Assembly (NCBI RefSeq): GCF_018446385.1
Contig: NC_055990.1
Coordinates: forward strand, 24,123,058-24,187,057
Reading direction: 5' to 3'
DNA length: 64,000 bases
From: Zingiber officinale
Lineage: Eukaryota; Streptophyta; Magnoliopsida; Zingiberales; Zingiberaceae
Shown here: one piece after another, positions 22,559 to 34,618 of the stretch
How the letters are laid out: each line of letters begins with the position of its first letter
How positions within the stretch are numbered: the stretch's first letter is position 1
The notes under the pieces: model-generated
Database searches by the model: none
The model's input: the letters and a program-made list of their open reading frames with translations, nothing else
Told to the model about the DNA's origin: nothing
Made by a program: the position numbers and the translations under genes

Positions 22559-25500
22559 CTCAACCACAGCCGATACAGTATGGAGGCCAGCCAGCACAGC
22601 TACATCAGATGCAGGCCGTTCTAGATGGTCAACACATCAGCCAGGGCAGATTAGAGGCCCCTCCAGCTATGACCAATGCGAGGATCTACTCACTCACCAG
22701 AGAGGACGTAGCAAATGCCTCGACAGTTGTTACAGGTCAGATCAGTATTTTACAGCAAAGTACAACTGTCTTATTCGATACTGGGGCAACCCATTCTTAT
22801 ATATCCAGGGCATTTGCCGAAAAGTTAGCGATACCTCCAGAGGTACTCAGTAGCCAATTTTTGACGACGCTACCTTCAGGAGAAATTATGACATCCACGC
22901 ACTGGCTCAGAGCAGTGCCAGTCATTATAGCAGACAGAGAACTCTTTTGTGATCCGATAGTGCTAGATATGACTGATTATGATGTCATATTTGGAATGGA
23001 CTTCCTAATCAGATACGGTGCCTCTATCGAGTGTCGTAAACAGAAAGTCGTATTCCAACCTGAAGCAGAAGTGCAGTTCGAGTACATTGGAGAACCAAAG
23101 AGAAAAGCCAAGAAATTTCTCTCAGCTCTAAAAGCACAGAAGTTAATGGATTCAGGATATACGGGATTCCTAGCACAGGTAGTCAATACCAGTCAGGACA
23201 AGGACCAACAGCTAGTAGAGGTCCGAGTCGTATGTGACTACCCAGCAGTTTTCCCTGAGGAGTTACCAGGCCTAACACAAGACAGGGAGATTGAATTAGA
23301 GATAGAACTCATTCCCGGTACAAATCCTATCTCCAAAGCACCCTACCGCATGGCTCCAGCAAAACTGAAGGAACTTTATGAGGAACTACAGGAGCTGCTT
23401 GACAAAGACTTCATACGCCCTAGTCACTCACCATGGGGGGCGCCTGTATTATTCGTGAAGAAGAAGGACGGGAGCATGCGCCTGTGTATAGATTACCGGG
23501 CATTGAATCAAGTCACAATCAAGAACAGATATCCTCTTCCTAGAATTGATGACCTGTTTGATCAGCTAAAGGGAGCAGTAGTGTTTTCGAAAATAGACCT
23601 CAGATCAGGTTATCATCAGGTGAAAGTTAAAGAAGGGGATATACCCAAGATAGCATTCAGTACTAGATACGGACACTACGAGTTCGTAGTCATGCCCTTT
23701 GGCGTGACAAATGCTCCAGCTACTTTCATGGACCTCATGAACAGGGTATTCAGAGAATACTTAGATGAGTTTCTTATCGTATTCATCGATGACATCCTTA
23801 TCTATTCAGGAACTCACGAAGAACACTCCGAGCACCTGAGAATAGTATTACAGACCCTTTAGCAGAATCAGCTGTACGCCAAGTTCACGAAATGTGAATT
23901 TTGGTTAGATCAGGTGTCCTTCCTGGGTCACATCATCTCAAAGGATGATATCATGGTAGACCCCAGTAAGATAGAAGTTGTGAGTAGTTGGAAAAGACCC
24001 AAGAACGCCAGTGAGATCAGAAGTTTTCTGGGATTAGCAGGTTATTACAGGAAGTTTGTAGAAGATTTCTCCAGGATAGCCTCCCCACTGATAGCTCTTA
24101 CCAGAAAGAATAGAAGGTTTCAGTGGACAGAGGACTGTGAGAACAGCTTTAGCAAGCTAAAGAGGAGATTGAGCAGTGTACCTATTCTGACTCTACCAGA
24201 AAACACAGGTAGCTTTGACATTTATAGTGATGCCTCTAAATTGGGACTAGGAGCAGTGCTGATGCAAAATGGCAAGGTGATCGCCTATGCCTCCAGACAA
24301 CTCAAAGACTATGAGAGGAACTATCCTACTCATGATCTTGAGCTTGCAGCAGTCGTGTTCACTCTCAAAATTTGGAGACATTACCTGTATGGAGCTCAGT
24401 GTAGAGTGTACACAGATCATCAGAGTCTAAAGTATTTCTTCACTCAGAAGGATCTGAATATGCGACAGCGTAGATGGCTTGAGTTGGTCAAGGATTATGA
24501 CATAAACATCCTCTACCACCCCGGAAAAGCTAATAAGGTAGCAGATGCACTTAGCAGAAAGTCCAGTGCTACCTTACTATCCCTAGCAGCCATGTCACCA
24601 CCCCTATAGAAGGAGATCACAGATTTCGGTCTCGAACTCATAGTGGGACAGCTCTTTACTATGACATTAGCATCTACCCTGCTTGGTGACATCCAGACAG
24701 TTCAGGAACAGGATCCTGAAATTCAGCAAACCAAGCAAGGGTTAGCAGAATCAGAAAGTGGAGAGTTCAGAGTATCAGATAGTGGGGCATTATATTTCGG
24801 TGACAGACTCTGGGTTCCAGATCAGGGGGAACTACGCAGGAAGATCTTAGATGAGGCTCACAGAACTCCTTATGCGATGCATCCTGGCTCCACCAAGATG
24901 TACCAAGACCTGAAGAGACGTTTTTGGTGGCCTGGAATGAAGAGAGACATCGCTAGATATGTTAGCACCTGTCTGACCTGTCAGAGGGTCAAGGCAGAAC
25001 ACCAGAGACCAGGAGGAGTTCTGCAGCCTATCCAGATTCCAGAATGGAAGTGGGAAGATATTTCCATGGACTTCATAGTGGGACTACCCAGAACCACGAA
25101 TGGTTTTGATACCATCTGGGTAATAGTCGACAGATTGACTAAATCAGCCCACTTCTTAGCTATCAGGATATCCTACTCCATGGAGCAGCTAGCTCAGTTG
25201 TATCTCAAGGAGATCGTTAGATTACATGGAGTCTCACGAACCATTATTTCAGACAGGGACAGTAGGTTCACATCACACTTCTGGGAGTGTGTACAGTCAG
25301 CTTTGGGCACTAAGTTAAAGTTTAGCACAGCTTTCCATCCTCAGACAGATGGTCAAACAGAGCGAGTAAATCAGGTACTCGAAGATATGCTCCGAGCATG
25401 TGTCCTAGATTTCAAAGGAAGTTGGTGCAAATATCCGAGCTTAGCAGAATTTGCATACAATAACAACTATCAGGCCACTATCGGCATGACACCTTACAAG

Positions 25501-26109
25501 GCTCTCTATGGGCGGAGGTGTAGATCTCCAATCTGCTGGTATGAGAGTGGTGAACAGAAGAAATTAGAACTTCTGACAGATCTAGTAGCAGACACCACAG
25601 CAGCTATACAGCAGATCCGCCAGAGGATAGAGACAGCTCAGAGCCGCCAGAAAAGCTATGCCGATACACGGCGCAGACCCTTAGAGTTTTTAGTTGGGGA
25701 TTCAGTGTTCCTCAGAGTAACTCCCATGAAGGGAGTAATGCGTTTTGGGAAGAAGGGCAAACTAAGTCCCAGATATGTGGGACCATACCTTATCAGCAGA
25801 AGAGTTGGCAAGGTAGCATATGAGCTAGAGCTACCCCAGGAGATGTCAGCTATCCACAATGTATTTCATGTCTCTATTCTGAAGAAGCATATCCCAGATG
25901 CCACCCAGGTGATTTAGCCCCAGTCGGTACAAGTCCGTAAAGACCTCAGCTATGATAGTTGGCCTACTTAGATAGTAGATCGAGCAGTTAAGAAATTTCG
26001 GAACAAGGAGGTACCATTAGTAAAAGTCATTTGGCAAAATCACACAGCAGAAGAGGCAACATGGGAGACAGAAGCCAGCATGTGACAAAAGTACCCAGAG
26101 TTATTCTAA
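22559..26109 (+). pseudogene. Gypsy A pol: PR-RT-RH-IN-chromodomain, with stops
   Basis: One frame runs from gag to TAA at 26107. Protease has [11 protein letters not shown] (about 22770). RT shows [25 protein letters not shown] and the catalytic FIDDIL (about 23785). RNase H has YSDAS, LELAAV and TDHQSLKYF. Integrase has a CLTCQ zinc site, [18 protein letters not shown] and the glutamate region QTERVNQVLEDML. A GPY/F-like YVGPYLI and a chromodomain-like end (LVKVIWQNHTAEEATWE) indicate the Tekay/Del chromovirus group. Stops: 23860, 24607, 25915 and 25969 (TAG) and 26083 (TGA). Confidence 0.93.
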
Positions 26110-26130
26110 GTTCGAGGACGAACTTTTTAT

Positions 26131-26144
26131 AAGGTATGGGGGAT
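26131..26144 (+). other. Polypurine tract of gypsy A
   Basis: aaggtatgggggat directly precedes the 3' LTR. The same sequence precedes the 3' LTRs of B (63609) and C (46783-46796, minus). Confidence 0.85.
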
Positions 26145-28446
26145 TGTAATGCCCGAAAATTCTCAAAATAATTATTAGAAATATCCTAGTATTTTTCTGG
26201 AATTATAGGATATTTTTATGGAATTTTTAAAATAGCGGAAGTAGCAAAAATAAATAGAAAACGAAAATAGCCTACGCGGGAATTGAACCCGAGACCTATT
26301 GGGTCCTACGACTTAAAGGTGAACTCTAGTAACCAGGAGAACCCAGCAGGGCCGTGCTGAAAGGAAAGGGAAACAATTTTATTTAAGTTAAAGGGGGGGG
26401 GGGGGAATTAATTCCTTAATATAAATAGGGAATTAAGTGAGGAGTTTTATTTTTATCGTGACTTACCTCTTCTCCTCACCCTAATCCCGCCGAACCTCCC
26501 TTCTCCTCCTCCTTCTCTCAGCGCATCAAGCTTAAGGGCTCTAGGAGCACCTTCCGGCGATGACTCCGATACGAGGACGCTTCCCTTCGCGAGAGGAATA
26601 CGTAGACTCGAGAGAATCGTCGAGAAGATCGTCCCCACCGGAAATCTAGCGATTAGATTTGTAAGAAAATCCGAACAGGAGGTAAGAAACCCCTCACCTG
26701 CAGTATAAGTAGCTTCCGTATGATTTTTAGGCATTAGTTTAATTTTATGCAGTTTTTGGCACACAGGGTGTGCATTAGCGCACACCGAGTGCTCGATTAA
26801 ATGCTTAGCTCAGGTAAATGCCACCTTAGGCATTTTAATAGCCTAGATAAATGCAATAAAAGCATTTTACAGCTCATGTAGTCTTGCTACAGCTTTTATG
26901 GGACTAGATGTCCAATGGGTGGGCTCCCACAGTCGCCTCTAGGTTCAGACAACCTAGTTCTAGGTTTAGATAACCTAGTAAAAGCAAGACAAGAAATATT
27001 AGCTATGTTCAGTATTTTACTTTTAGCAATGACACTGTACTGGATTAGATACCCATTGGGTTGGACTCCCATAGTCATCCCTAGGTTCAGATAACCTAGT
27101 AACCCTACTAGATTCGGGACTTGCAAATCCGGGTCTAGTTAGGGATGCGCGCATAGCATGTACAGATGTCGGGCCCATCAGCAGCATGATTATGTATTTT
27201 CATCTATCTATGATTCAATATAGTTCAAAACTCACAAATCAGTTGTGTATATAGTTTAAACTCAGCTCTAGCTTGGTTTTAGTTTTAGCTCAGTTCAGGC
27301 TTCAGCTTAGTTTTCATTATTGATACATGTGATAGTTCTATGATCAGTTCTGCTTTCTATGTGTTGTATGTCATGCCATGCTTAGCATATTCAGAATGTA
27401 TTTCAAATAGCATGTTTTAAAAACATAATTTGCATCGTGTGGATGTTTTGTGAGGTAGATGGTTTCTTACTAAGCATAAAGCTTACAGATACTCTTTCCT
27501 TATACTGCAGATAAAGGTAAAGGAAAGATGGACTAGCGGAGGCTGGAGGACAATGCAACGACGGTATGTGTGGAAAAAGGAACTTGGAATAACGATGTTT
27601 GGGAACTAGCCCACTTAGAACATAGCATTTTCTTTATGTCATTACTTTCCTGCACTTTGGTTGTTTAAGTGTTCAGAATGGTGACAGTTATGCATAGAAT
27701 CTTTAGTTGTCATGATTTTAGTTAGCTAACCATGAGCAGTATTATGCCTAGTAGTTTTATTTGATGTTATAGAGTTTATACATGTGATTTCGGCACGAAG
27801 CAGTGCTGAAATCAGACTTTTGATACGAAATCAGAAATCCCGATCGATCAGCTGATCGATTGGGGGTCTTCAATTGATCAGCTGATCGATTGGTGATCTT
27901 GTTCCGCGAACAGTAGGTTCTGGATCGATCAGCCGATCGATCCAGTCGCTTTCTGTCGCGAACAGTAAACTTCTGGATCGATTAGCTGATCGATCTAGTC
28001 GCATTCTATCGCAAACAGAAGGCCCTGGGATCGATTGGCCATTCTGGATCGATCAGCCAATCGATCCAGAATATTGCCCGAGCACAGTAGCGTGCTGAAT
28101 CGATCACTGGATCGATTCAACCTAAGTTCTGCATACAGTAGCATGCTGAGTCGATCCCTGGATCGATTGGACCATTTCAATCGATCCGTGGATCGATTGG
28201 GAGGCCTGATAACAGCCGGGAGACCCTTAGTTCAGTTCCTTGACCATGGGGGATGTAAAATATGTCATGAATAGTTAGATTACACCCCTTAGCACACATA
28301 GAATAAAGAAATGATAATAGCTTAGCCAAGTTTTAATTAGCACAGCTTCCGCATCTAGCTTTAGTGATGGTCATGGATATAGTTTAGCACAGCATAATGT
28401 GACGGTTCGACCTTACAGCCTAGCCAGTAGAAGGCGGGTCGTTATA
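26145..28446 (+). repeat. 3' LTR of gypsy A
   Basis: 2302 bp, TGTAATGCCC...CGTTATA; the last CA has become TA. It shares the 13-G run (26393-26405) with the 5' LTR. The main length difference is a 14-bp loss in the palindrome array. Confidence 0.95.
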
Positions 28447-28769
28447 ATAATTGACACTAAATCATAGCCATTGATAAAAATGGTCAAATGATCTTAACCG
28501 TTGAATAAAAAAATAAAAAAACCCCACCCACCTTAATGGCCAGGAATCGCTAGTTAATCGGTAGTTCCAACTGGCAAAAAAAAATTGGGGGTTATTCGGC
28601 AGGTCGAACTGGCGGTTAACTGGTGGTTAGTCAATTTTTGACCCCTAGAACTAGATTGCCGGTCAATTCTGGTTAGGCCTAGCGAACCAGGTTAATGGGA
28701 AACCAACCTGTTGACCCGATTATTGGCTCAGGTTGGGTCCAGGTTGGACCCAACCCGGGGTCAAGTCTA

Positions 28770-29178
28770 GACGTAGAGAAGCAGAATGAACTATAGGACC
28801 TTTCTGAATGCTTGCAAGTTATAATCCAGAAGTTGGGAGCATATGAGAAAACTAAATATATTGACTGGATAATGGAATTTTTTTTCTCCAAGTGTTTGGT
28901 TGATAAAATGCTATAGTATATGAAGAAACTATGTTTGCAATTGGTGTTGTTGCATATTCTGTCGAGGGAAAATTCATAAAGTACATGCAAGGCTTTTATC
29001 TATATTTGGAAATGAGTCTTCAAAACTTTCCAGACTATCAAGTGTATACTATCACTATTGGAGTGGTTGGAAATCAATATAGGGTATTGGAAGAGAAGAT
29101 ACTACCATACTATGATGAAATCATGACACAATTATTGAAGAATATGTGTAGTAGTCAGTTGCACAGATCTGTTAAGCC
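28770..29178 (+). pseudogene. Importin subunit beta-1 (karyopherin) pseudogene fragment
   Basis: The translation follows the HEAT-repeat middle of plant importin beta: ECLQVIIQKLG, then after one frameshift near 28915 AIGVVAYS, YMQGFYLYLEMSLQNF, EEKILPYYDEIMTQLLK and SSQLHRSVKP. The intact protein carries cargo through nuclear pores. An in-frame TAG (28794) and the frameshift make this a pseudogene. Similarity ends abruptly after HRSVKP and starts at the right edge of the hAT, so it may be a plain pseudogene cut by the transposon or a piece moved by it. Confidence 0.85.
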
Positions 29179-29625
29179 TCGAACATTATCGTGCCATGGA
29201 ACTTCCACCACTGGGTACCTATCGAGTCTTCTATTATCATTGCCTCGTACCTTACTAGGACTTTCTACCAAGTAACAAGCATTCGATCCTTGATATATTT
29301 GTACTTCTCACTCACTTCCGAGCACCCAGTCAACACTTAGAATGTATACTTAATTTGATCAATCTTGACCAAGTTATTATCGGGGAGTCAGACGCAGTGC
29401 GTGCTAAAATATGTTTTGTAAACATGCACAACGAAAAACATAAACATCAATAATAAAAATCTAATTATTATATCACACACACTATGCACATACAGGGTAC
29501 AACATGCTAGACATGATCATGAAGTAAATTTTACAGAATTAAATTTATATAAAGTATACCCAACGGATGATGTGGCGTAGAGAGGAATCAACCAAGTGAC
29601 ACTTTCTGAGCCTCGCCTCTATTCA
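29179..29625. other. Unassigned stretch
   Basis: AT-rich, with no recognisable coding region or repeat ends. It lies between the importin fragment and the CACTA-like terminus. Confidence 0.35.
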
Positions 29626-30036
29626 CTACAACAAATATGCTAAAGACAACATCACAAATACAACGATTTTAGGAAAAACTGTTGTAAATTTGACAAAAGA
29701 CAACGATTTTTGATAAAACTATTGTCTTTGATGTAACAATTACTCCAAAAGACAATTGTAACAATAGTTGAGACAACGTTACAATGAACTGTTGTCAATC
29801 AGAATATTTTTACAATGCTTGAAATAACGATGCATAAAACGTTGTCATTGTGATAATAAGACAACGGTTATAAACCATTGTCAATGAAATTATAAGTGTT
29901 TTATTTTCCTGCCACAAAACTCGTGCTAGAAATTGGTACATGTGTCCAACTTTCATTAGTAATCACAAAAAAAAAAAAATCTTAAACCCTAAGAAGCATA
30001 CACCCGAAACCCTAGATATTATAGCGCTGCCATAGT

Positions 30037-30264
30037 TGCAAAAGGTGGAACCGCCACCTTAGCGGCCCCCTGCGTCTGGCCCCACAGATATCCAGAGGGG
30101 ATAAATCACGGTTAAGCTGGGCAGGAGGGGTGACTGGGGGTCGAGTGAAATTTAAAGCGCAACAGACTGAGGTTTTACGCCCGTGTTCAACTGGCGACCC
30201 TCGACCCCTGAATCTCCGTTGCAAGTGTCAGAAACCCTTCCAGCTGATCCAGCCCGTGGGGGCT
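30037..30264 (-). mobile_element. tRNA-type SINE with 18-bp target duplication
   Basis: A 228-bp GC-rich insert is bounded by perfect 18-bp direct repeats, ttatagcgctgccatagt (30019-30036 and 30265-30282), the hallmark of LINE-driven insertion. Read on the minus strand, the 5' head has an A-box-like TGGATCAGCTGG (11/12) and, about 55 nt on, a B-box-like GGGGTCGAGGGTCGCC. There is no reading frame. The minus-strand 3' end is a short T-rich CCTTTTGCA. The family cannot be named from sequence alone. Confidence 0.7.
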
Positions 30265-31602
30265 TTATAGCGCTGCCATAGTGAAATGAAGAGCACAGGA
30301 GAAAGAGAGGTATGTGATGGTTGTTGTTGCTCCATTGACGACATCTTCTCCACCTTCATCTACAAACCCTCAAATCCCTCATCCGCTGATGGTCGGGTGG
30401 CATCGCAGGGAGGGAAGTGCCTCGCTTCTCTCATTTAAGGTAGCACCTGGGGAGCTCCTCGCAGGTGGTGGAGACCACCAGGCCTCAAATGACCTATCCT
30501 TGGCCCCAACCTCATCCGTCATGGTCGTGACTCTCCGCCGTCGAAGGTTGCCGCCCCGCGTTGCCTCGAGCCCCATAAGAGTCTCCTCGAGCTACCTCTT
30601 TGCCTAGCAACGCCTCCTCTTCATGCTCTTCGAAGTGTCTCTCGCCTCTGTTTTCCTCACCTTTGTGTCCCCTAGTCTTCCTCCTTCGTCAGCACAAACC
30701 TCACTATCTGGTCTTTGTTGCACGCTGCGATGGCATTGGATCGTACCGGTTGAAAACTGAGAGAGGATCCATCGGGGGAAGGTTGATGCTAAAATTGAAA
30801 TAGAAGGTGCTCAAAAAGCCCTTCTTCGTTCTTTTTGGATTTATATCGATTTTTTCATTTTCTCATCTTTTTATAAAGAAATTTGTGTCTAGTAAAAAAA
30901 TATTGATTTTAACACCATTTTGTATCCTCTCTTCATTTCCAAAGACTATTGTGTTTGAGTAATGGTGGTTCATGCTTGTTTAGGTGAGATGCCAACATCT
31001 TCTTTTAGTTCATCTGCAGGAGGAATCAACACTACAAGAAAATTGGGATTCTACAACACTTAAACGACAACGCTTTTTATAAAAAGCGTTGTCTATTTTT
31101 TTTTAACAACGCTTTTAGTGAAAAGCGTTGTCTATTTCATTATTTTCTTATTAATAGACAACGCTTTTCTAAAAACTGTTGTCTATTAGTGATTTTTACG
31201 GGTCAAAGACAACGCTTCGTAAAAAGCGTTGTCTATTAGACTTTGTTTTAGTGTCTACGACAACATTTTTTAAAAAGTATTGTCTATTGTTAAATTCTCA
31301 TTTAAATCTTGATTAATACAAACCGTTGGATCTAAGTAAGGAGTAGAAAACCCGAACCCTTCTCCCAACTCCTATCTTTCGATCGTTTTTGATCCCGAAC
31401 CCTTCTCCCAACTCCTCATCTCACGCGGCCTTCTCCATCCAACTCCTCTCCGGCGAACCACTCCTCTGAGCTCTCCGTCAAGACCACACCTTCGTCAAGC
31501 GGCAGATCCCGGTGCTGAGGCGATCGACCACGACAGATCGACCCATCTCTTCACCTCCTTCTCCCCCGACGTTGAGGCGGTGACTGGTATAAGGAGGACA
31601 AG

Positions 31603-31698
31603 ATGAGCGTGAGTCCAATGCCGACCTCGGACACCCATGGCAACCTGGACGAGCAGATCACGTAACTCATGCAGTGCAAGCCGCTCGCCGTACAGGAG
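31603..31698 (+). pseudogene. PP2A catalytic subunit exon 1, captured
   Basis: From ATG at 31603 the frame reads MSVSPMPTSDTHGNLDEQI, a TAA stop at 31663, then LMQCKPLAVQE, matching the N terminus of plant serine/threonine phosphatase 2A catalytic subunits. It ends at GAG followed by GT (31699-31700), where the exon should meet the next one. The stop prevents a full product. Confidence 0.85.
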
Positions 31699-33548
31699 GT
31701 TACATCTCGCCCTTTCCCTCGCTTATTTTTGTCCGATCGCTCCTTCAATTTATTCCTTCTCTAGTCAGGATGTTTATTTTGGGGGTTTCTGCTCGATTCA
31801 TGCGTATTCTTTACAGATCTGAGGTTGAGTGGGTTTTCTGCTCGAGCTCCTCCTCTCAGGCTAACGTAGAAGAATGGCGGTGCTTGCGATGGCTTCCGGG
31901 GTCCTCCGGCCGAGCCTTGGTCTGAATCTGGAGCCGGGAGGTATTGGCTTGTGGCCCACCCTTTTGAGCCACTCGCTTTTGCGCATAGTGGAGCAGCCTT
32001 TCTCCGACGCTGCGCCGTGCATCACAGCACACGGGGGATACGACACCTGAGAGCGCAGAGTTGATGATTTTAGTGGCTGCCATTTTTTTCTTGCCTTAAT
32101 AGCGGCCAAAAAGATTTGGCGTGGACGACCTAGACCTTGATCTCTCCCCTCTCTCTCTCTCTGTCACTCTCTCATTTTGTCCGAGGGTGCGACCTTGGTG
32201 GTGGCTGTGGGGTTGTGGGCGATGGCTAAGAAAGTGGACAAGCAGGTAAATCGATTCTACTGCGCCGAGTGCGAGGAGCTCGCCAGGAAAGTGGCCGATC
32301 ACTCCGACGCCATCCAGCTCTGGACTATCTCTTGGAGGTAAATCTCCACCTCCTCTTTCATGGATTCTTTGCACGGAAGATAGACTACTTGGCGAACTGG
32401 ATCTTGTGGCTTCTGAGTTCAATGATTCGATCTTTATCCTCGTAGTTTGGATTTTTTTTTCTTTTGAGTGTAAATAGCGGAGCTAGGGTTTTGAATAGGC
32501 CTAATCCATTCTTTTTATCCTAAAGTTAGGTTTCGTTCTTCCTCCTTAGCGTTAAGAGTTTTGTTGTTGTTGTTGATAACTCCAAGCAAAATGGATTAGA
32601 AGGATCTGCTCTTCTATTGCTTTATCATCGATAAACGTTTTTCATTTTCGTATCCTCTTCCGGAAGTTTATCTAGGTTTAATGATGCATTGTAACAAAGC
32701 ATGAGTGTGTCAATCTGTTATACCTCTCTTCTTCAGAAGAAGAATTTAACTTCTCATCCATTGTTGCAACTCAAACTAATAGGACGTTTCCATTAACCAT
32801 ATAAGAAACCTAAACCATGTGTGGAATTGATTAAGCAAAATCTATGGAAGTATTTGACCTATCTAGACATTCTCTGTTGGTTTCAATTTCCACGAAGGTT
32901 TGACATCCTCAAGGATCAAAGTCTATGCTATAGAAAATTGTCCCTTGTCGGCAGAGCAAAAGTCCAATAGCATACTCATTGTATTGAGCCCGCCAGTGAG
33001 AAAATGGACCCAATTGCAGTTCCATTTACAGGTACATCGATTGTTGCATCCCGACCAGCAAAGAGAATTAACCAATTATGTTTAATGTAAATTACCTGGC
33101 TGAAATGTTCATGGCCTAATTCCTGGCTATAGACTTATTTTTTTTCCCCTTACAGATTCATGGTAAAAATGTTCCATGGATGCGAAATCTTTGCTTTTTA
33201 TCCCCAATTAAATAGATCAAAAAATGCAGATCTCGACTTCTTGTTAATCTAGGATTTTCTTACGGATGAATCGAGAACTTGTAGGCACATCAAGATGTTA
33301 CTGATGTGTGATCGTTCTATATACCATGTCGTGTTTGTTCTTAACCCTCGATTGTTGGATTGGAGCATATGCTTGTTCTTTGCGTGTGTCTTATTTTCTG
33401 CTGATGTTGTATTATGGGATATTGTCAGATGTCCATCCCAACGCACTCCTAGAGCTACATACCCAACTGCTGTTGAGGTATTCAAGCACCTGCTTGATGC
33501 ATTTATCTGGAAATCCATTCTGATTTTCCCTGAATTCAATTGTGACAG

Positions 33549-33674
33549 GATGACAGTTCCAAAGAGACTGACAGAATTCCAACACCTAAAGTGATAATTG
33601 ATCAAGACTCAAACCCAGATGCAACCATCGTCGAGGTAGCCTTTGGCGATCGCCTTGGAGCACTACTTGACACT
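33549..33674 (+). pseudogene. ACT-domain (ACR11/ACR12-type) exon, captured
   Basis: After an AG acceptor (33547-33548) 42 codons read [20 protein letters not shown] and then [13 protein letters not shown], ending before GT (33675). This matches the first ACT-domain strand of plastid ACR11/ACR12-type proteins, thought to sense amino acids. The exon itself is open. It is isolated from the rest of its gene and lies between the two PP2A pieces, giving a chimeric order. Confidence 0.75.
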
Positions 33675-34561
33675 GTATACTCGAAATCTCTGACTCCCTT
33701 CATGTTTTTCTTACAATGTTTCTTTTTTGTTTCTAGAGTAGCAAACATTTTTTTAGCTTTGATTTTTTGTTTATAATTATATACTTTATATATGTAAAAT
33801 GGTAGATATTGGTGTTAGATCTATTTTAATCTTTAGTCGATCTTTCTTCGTAACGAATTGGTTCGGTTGCAGGTCTTTGATCCGGTTCCCTGGATTGTTC
33901 CACATATCCTATGATTCAAGCTTTAAACAATGGAGTTTGTAGAGAAATTTGAGCTCTTCCCAGACTTGAAACTGCTAATTTAGAATTGGCCAGTCCATAT
34001 TTCATTCCTGGACTGTAATGATTTTTTTTGTTAGACTATGGGGTGGGTTAGTGTCGCTTGTTAATGAATAATCTGATGATTTATTTATCCGATGTGACTT
34101 AATTATTTCTCCTTGATACAATTATAAATGCTTTAATTTGTTAGAGACGATGGGAAATAGTTTATCTGATCAGCATGTCATTTGGAATTCAGTTTTTGAT
34201 TGAGCTGATTTTTCTTGTAAGTTATATAGAAAAAATATTCGTAGAGGTTTCTATTGTATCTTTTCATAAGCCTCTGGAAATTTATGAAATATTACTCAAG
34301 TTATAGGAGGACTCCTCTAGTTACATGCATTAATTTTTTGTTCTATTAACAAGGAATAGAGGTAAATGCTTCTATTCCTTTCTTGTGTCTTGCTAATTGC
34401 TAAAAGTTCACAATGAGTTCACATTGTTAAGACATTAGCTTTTGCAGTCCAATGTTTGTTTAGTGTTCTTTTTTCCCCTATAAAAATAATATTTGAAATT
34501 TCTTACAGTTTATCATTGTGAGTTAATAACTATATTTATAAGTTTTTAAATAAAATTTCAG

Positions 34562-34618
34562 GTTAGGGTGCTTTGCGAAAAAGCTAAGGAGGTTTTAATG
34601 GAAGAAAGCAATGTTCAG
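34562..34618 (+). pseudogene. PP2A catalytic subunit exon 2, captured
   Basis: Nineteen codons VRVLCEKAKEVLMEESNVQ between an AG acceptor (34560-34561) and a GT donor (34619-34620). In frame and sequence it continues exon 1 at 31603-31698, nearly 3 kb upstream, with the ACR exon and unidentified sequence lying in the interval. The phosphatase catalytic motifs (GDIHG and beyond) are absent. Confidence 0.85.

Larger units (their letters stand above)
18997..28446 (+). mobile_element. Ty3/gypsy (Tekay-like) element A, full length, inactive
   Basis: Order: 5' LTR (18997-21311), primer site, gag, pol with protease, RT, RNase H, integrase and a C-terminal chromodomain-like part, polypurine tract, 3' LTR (26145-28446). 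It is flanked by perfect 5-bp duplications ATAAT (18992-18996 and 28447-28451). The LTRs are near-identical apart from small indels, so insertion was fairly recent. It sits inside the hAT element. The coding frame carries six in-frame stops and early gag frame damage, so it would depend on enzymes from another copy. Confidence 0.95.
16395..28769 (-). mobile_element. hAT transposon (decayed), containing gypsy element A
   Basis: The left end TAGACCTAACCATGG and the inverted right end TAGACTTGACCCCGG match at 9 of the first 11 positions. They are flanked by 8-bp GGCATAGA (16387-16394) and GACGTAGA (28770-28777), 6/8 identical, as expected for an old hAT duplication. Both ends carry 'ggttcgatgg/ggttaact' subterminal repeats (16405-16600 and 28550-28760). 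The minus-strand transposase relic inside confirms the superfamily. Without the 9.45-kb gypsy insertion the element would be about 2.9 kb. Ends are less certain than the superfamily, because the two flanks belong to different sequences. Confidence 0.65.

Noticed and set aside
29626..29890. CRISPR-like short spaced repeats
   Set aside because: The repeats are imperfect subterminal inverted motifs of a CACTA-type transposon in a plant genome, with no regular spacers or cas genes.
30314..30607. 97-codon open frame in GC-rich DNA
   Set aside because: Low-complexity Ser/Pro/Arg composition and no recognised domain; left as unassigned interior of the outer CACTA.
31603..34618. Functional PP2A gene
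   Set aside because: Exon 1 has a stop, catalytic exons are missing and the pieces lie between CACTA ends.
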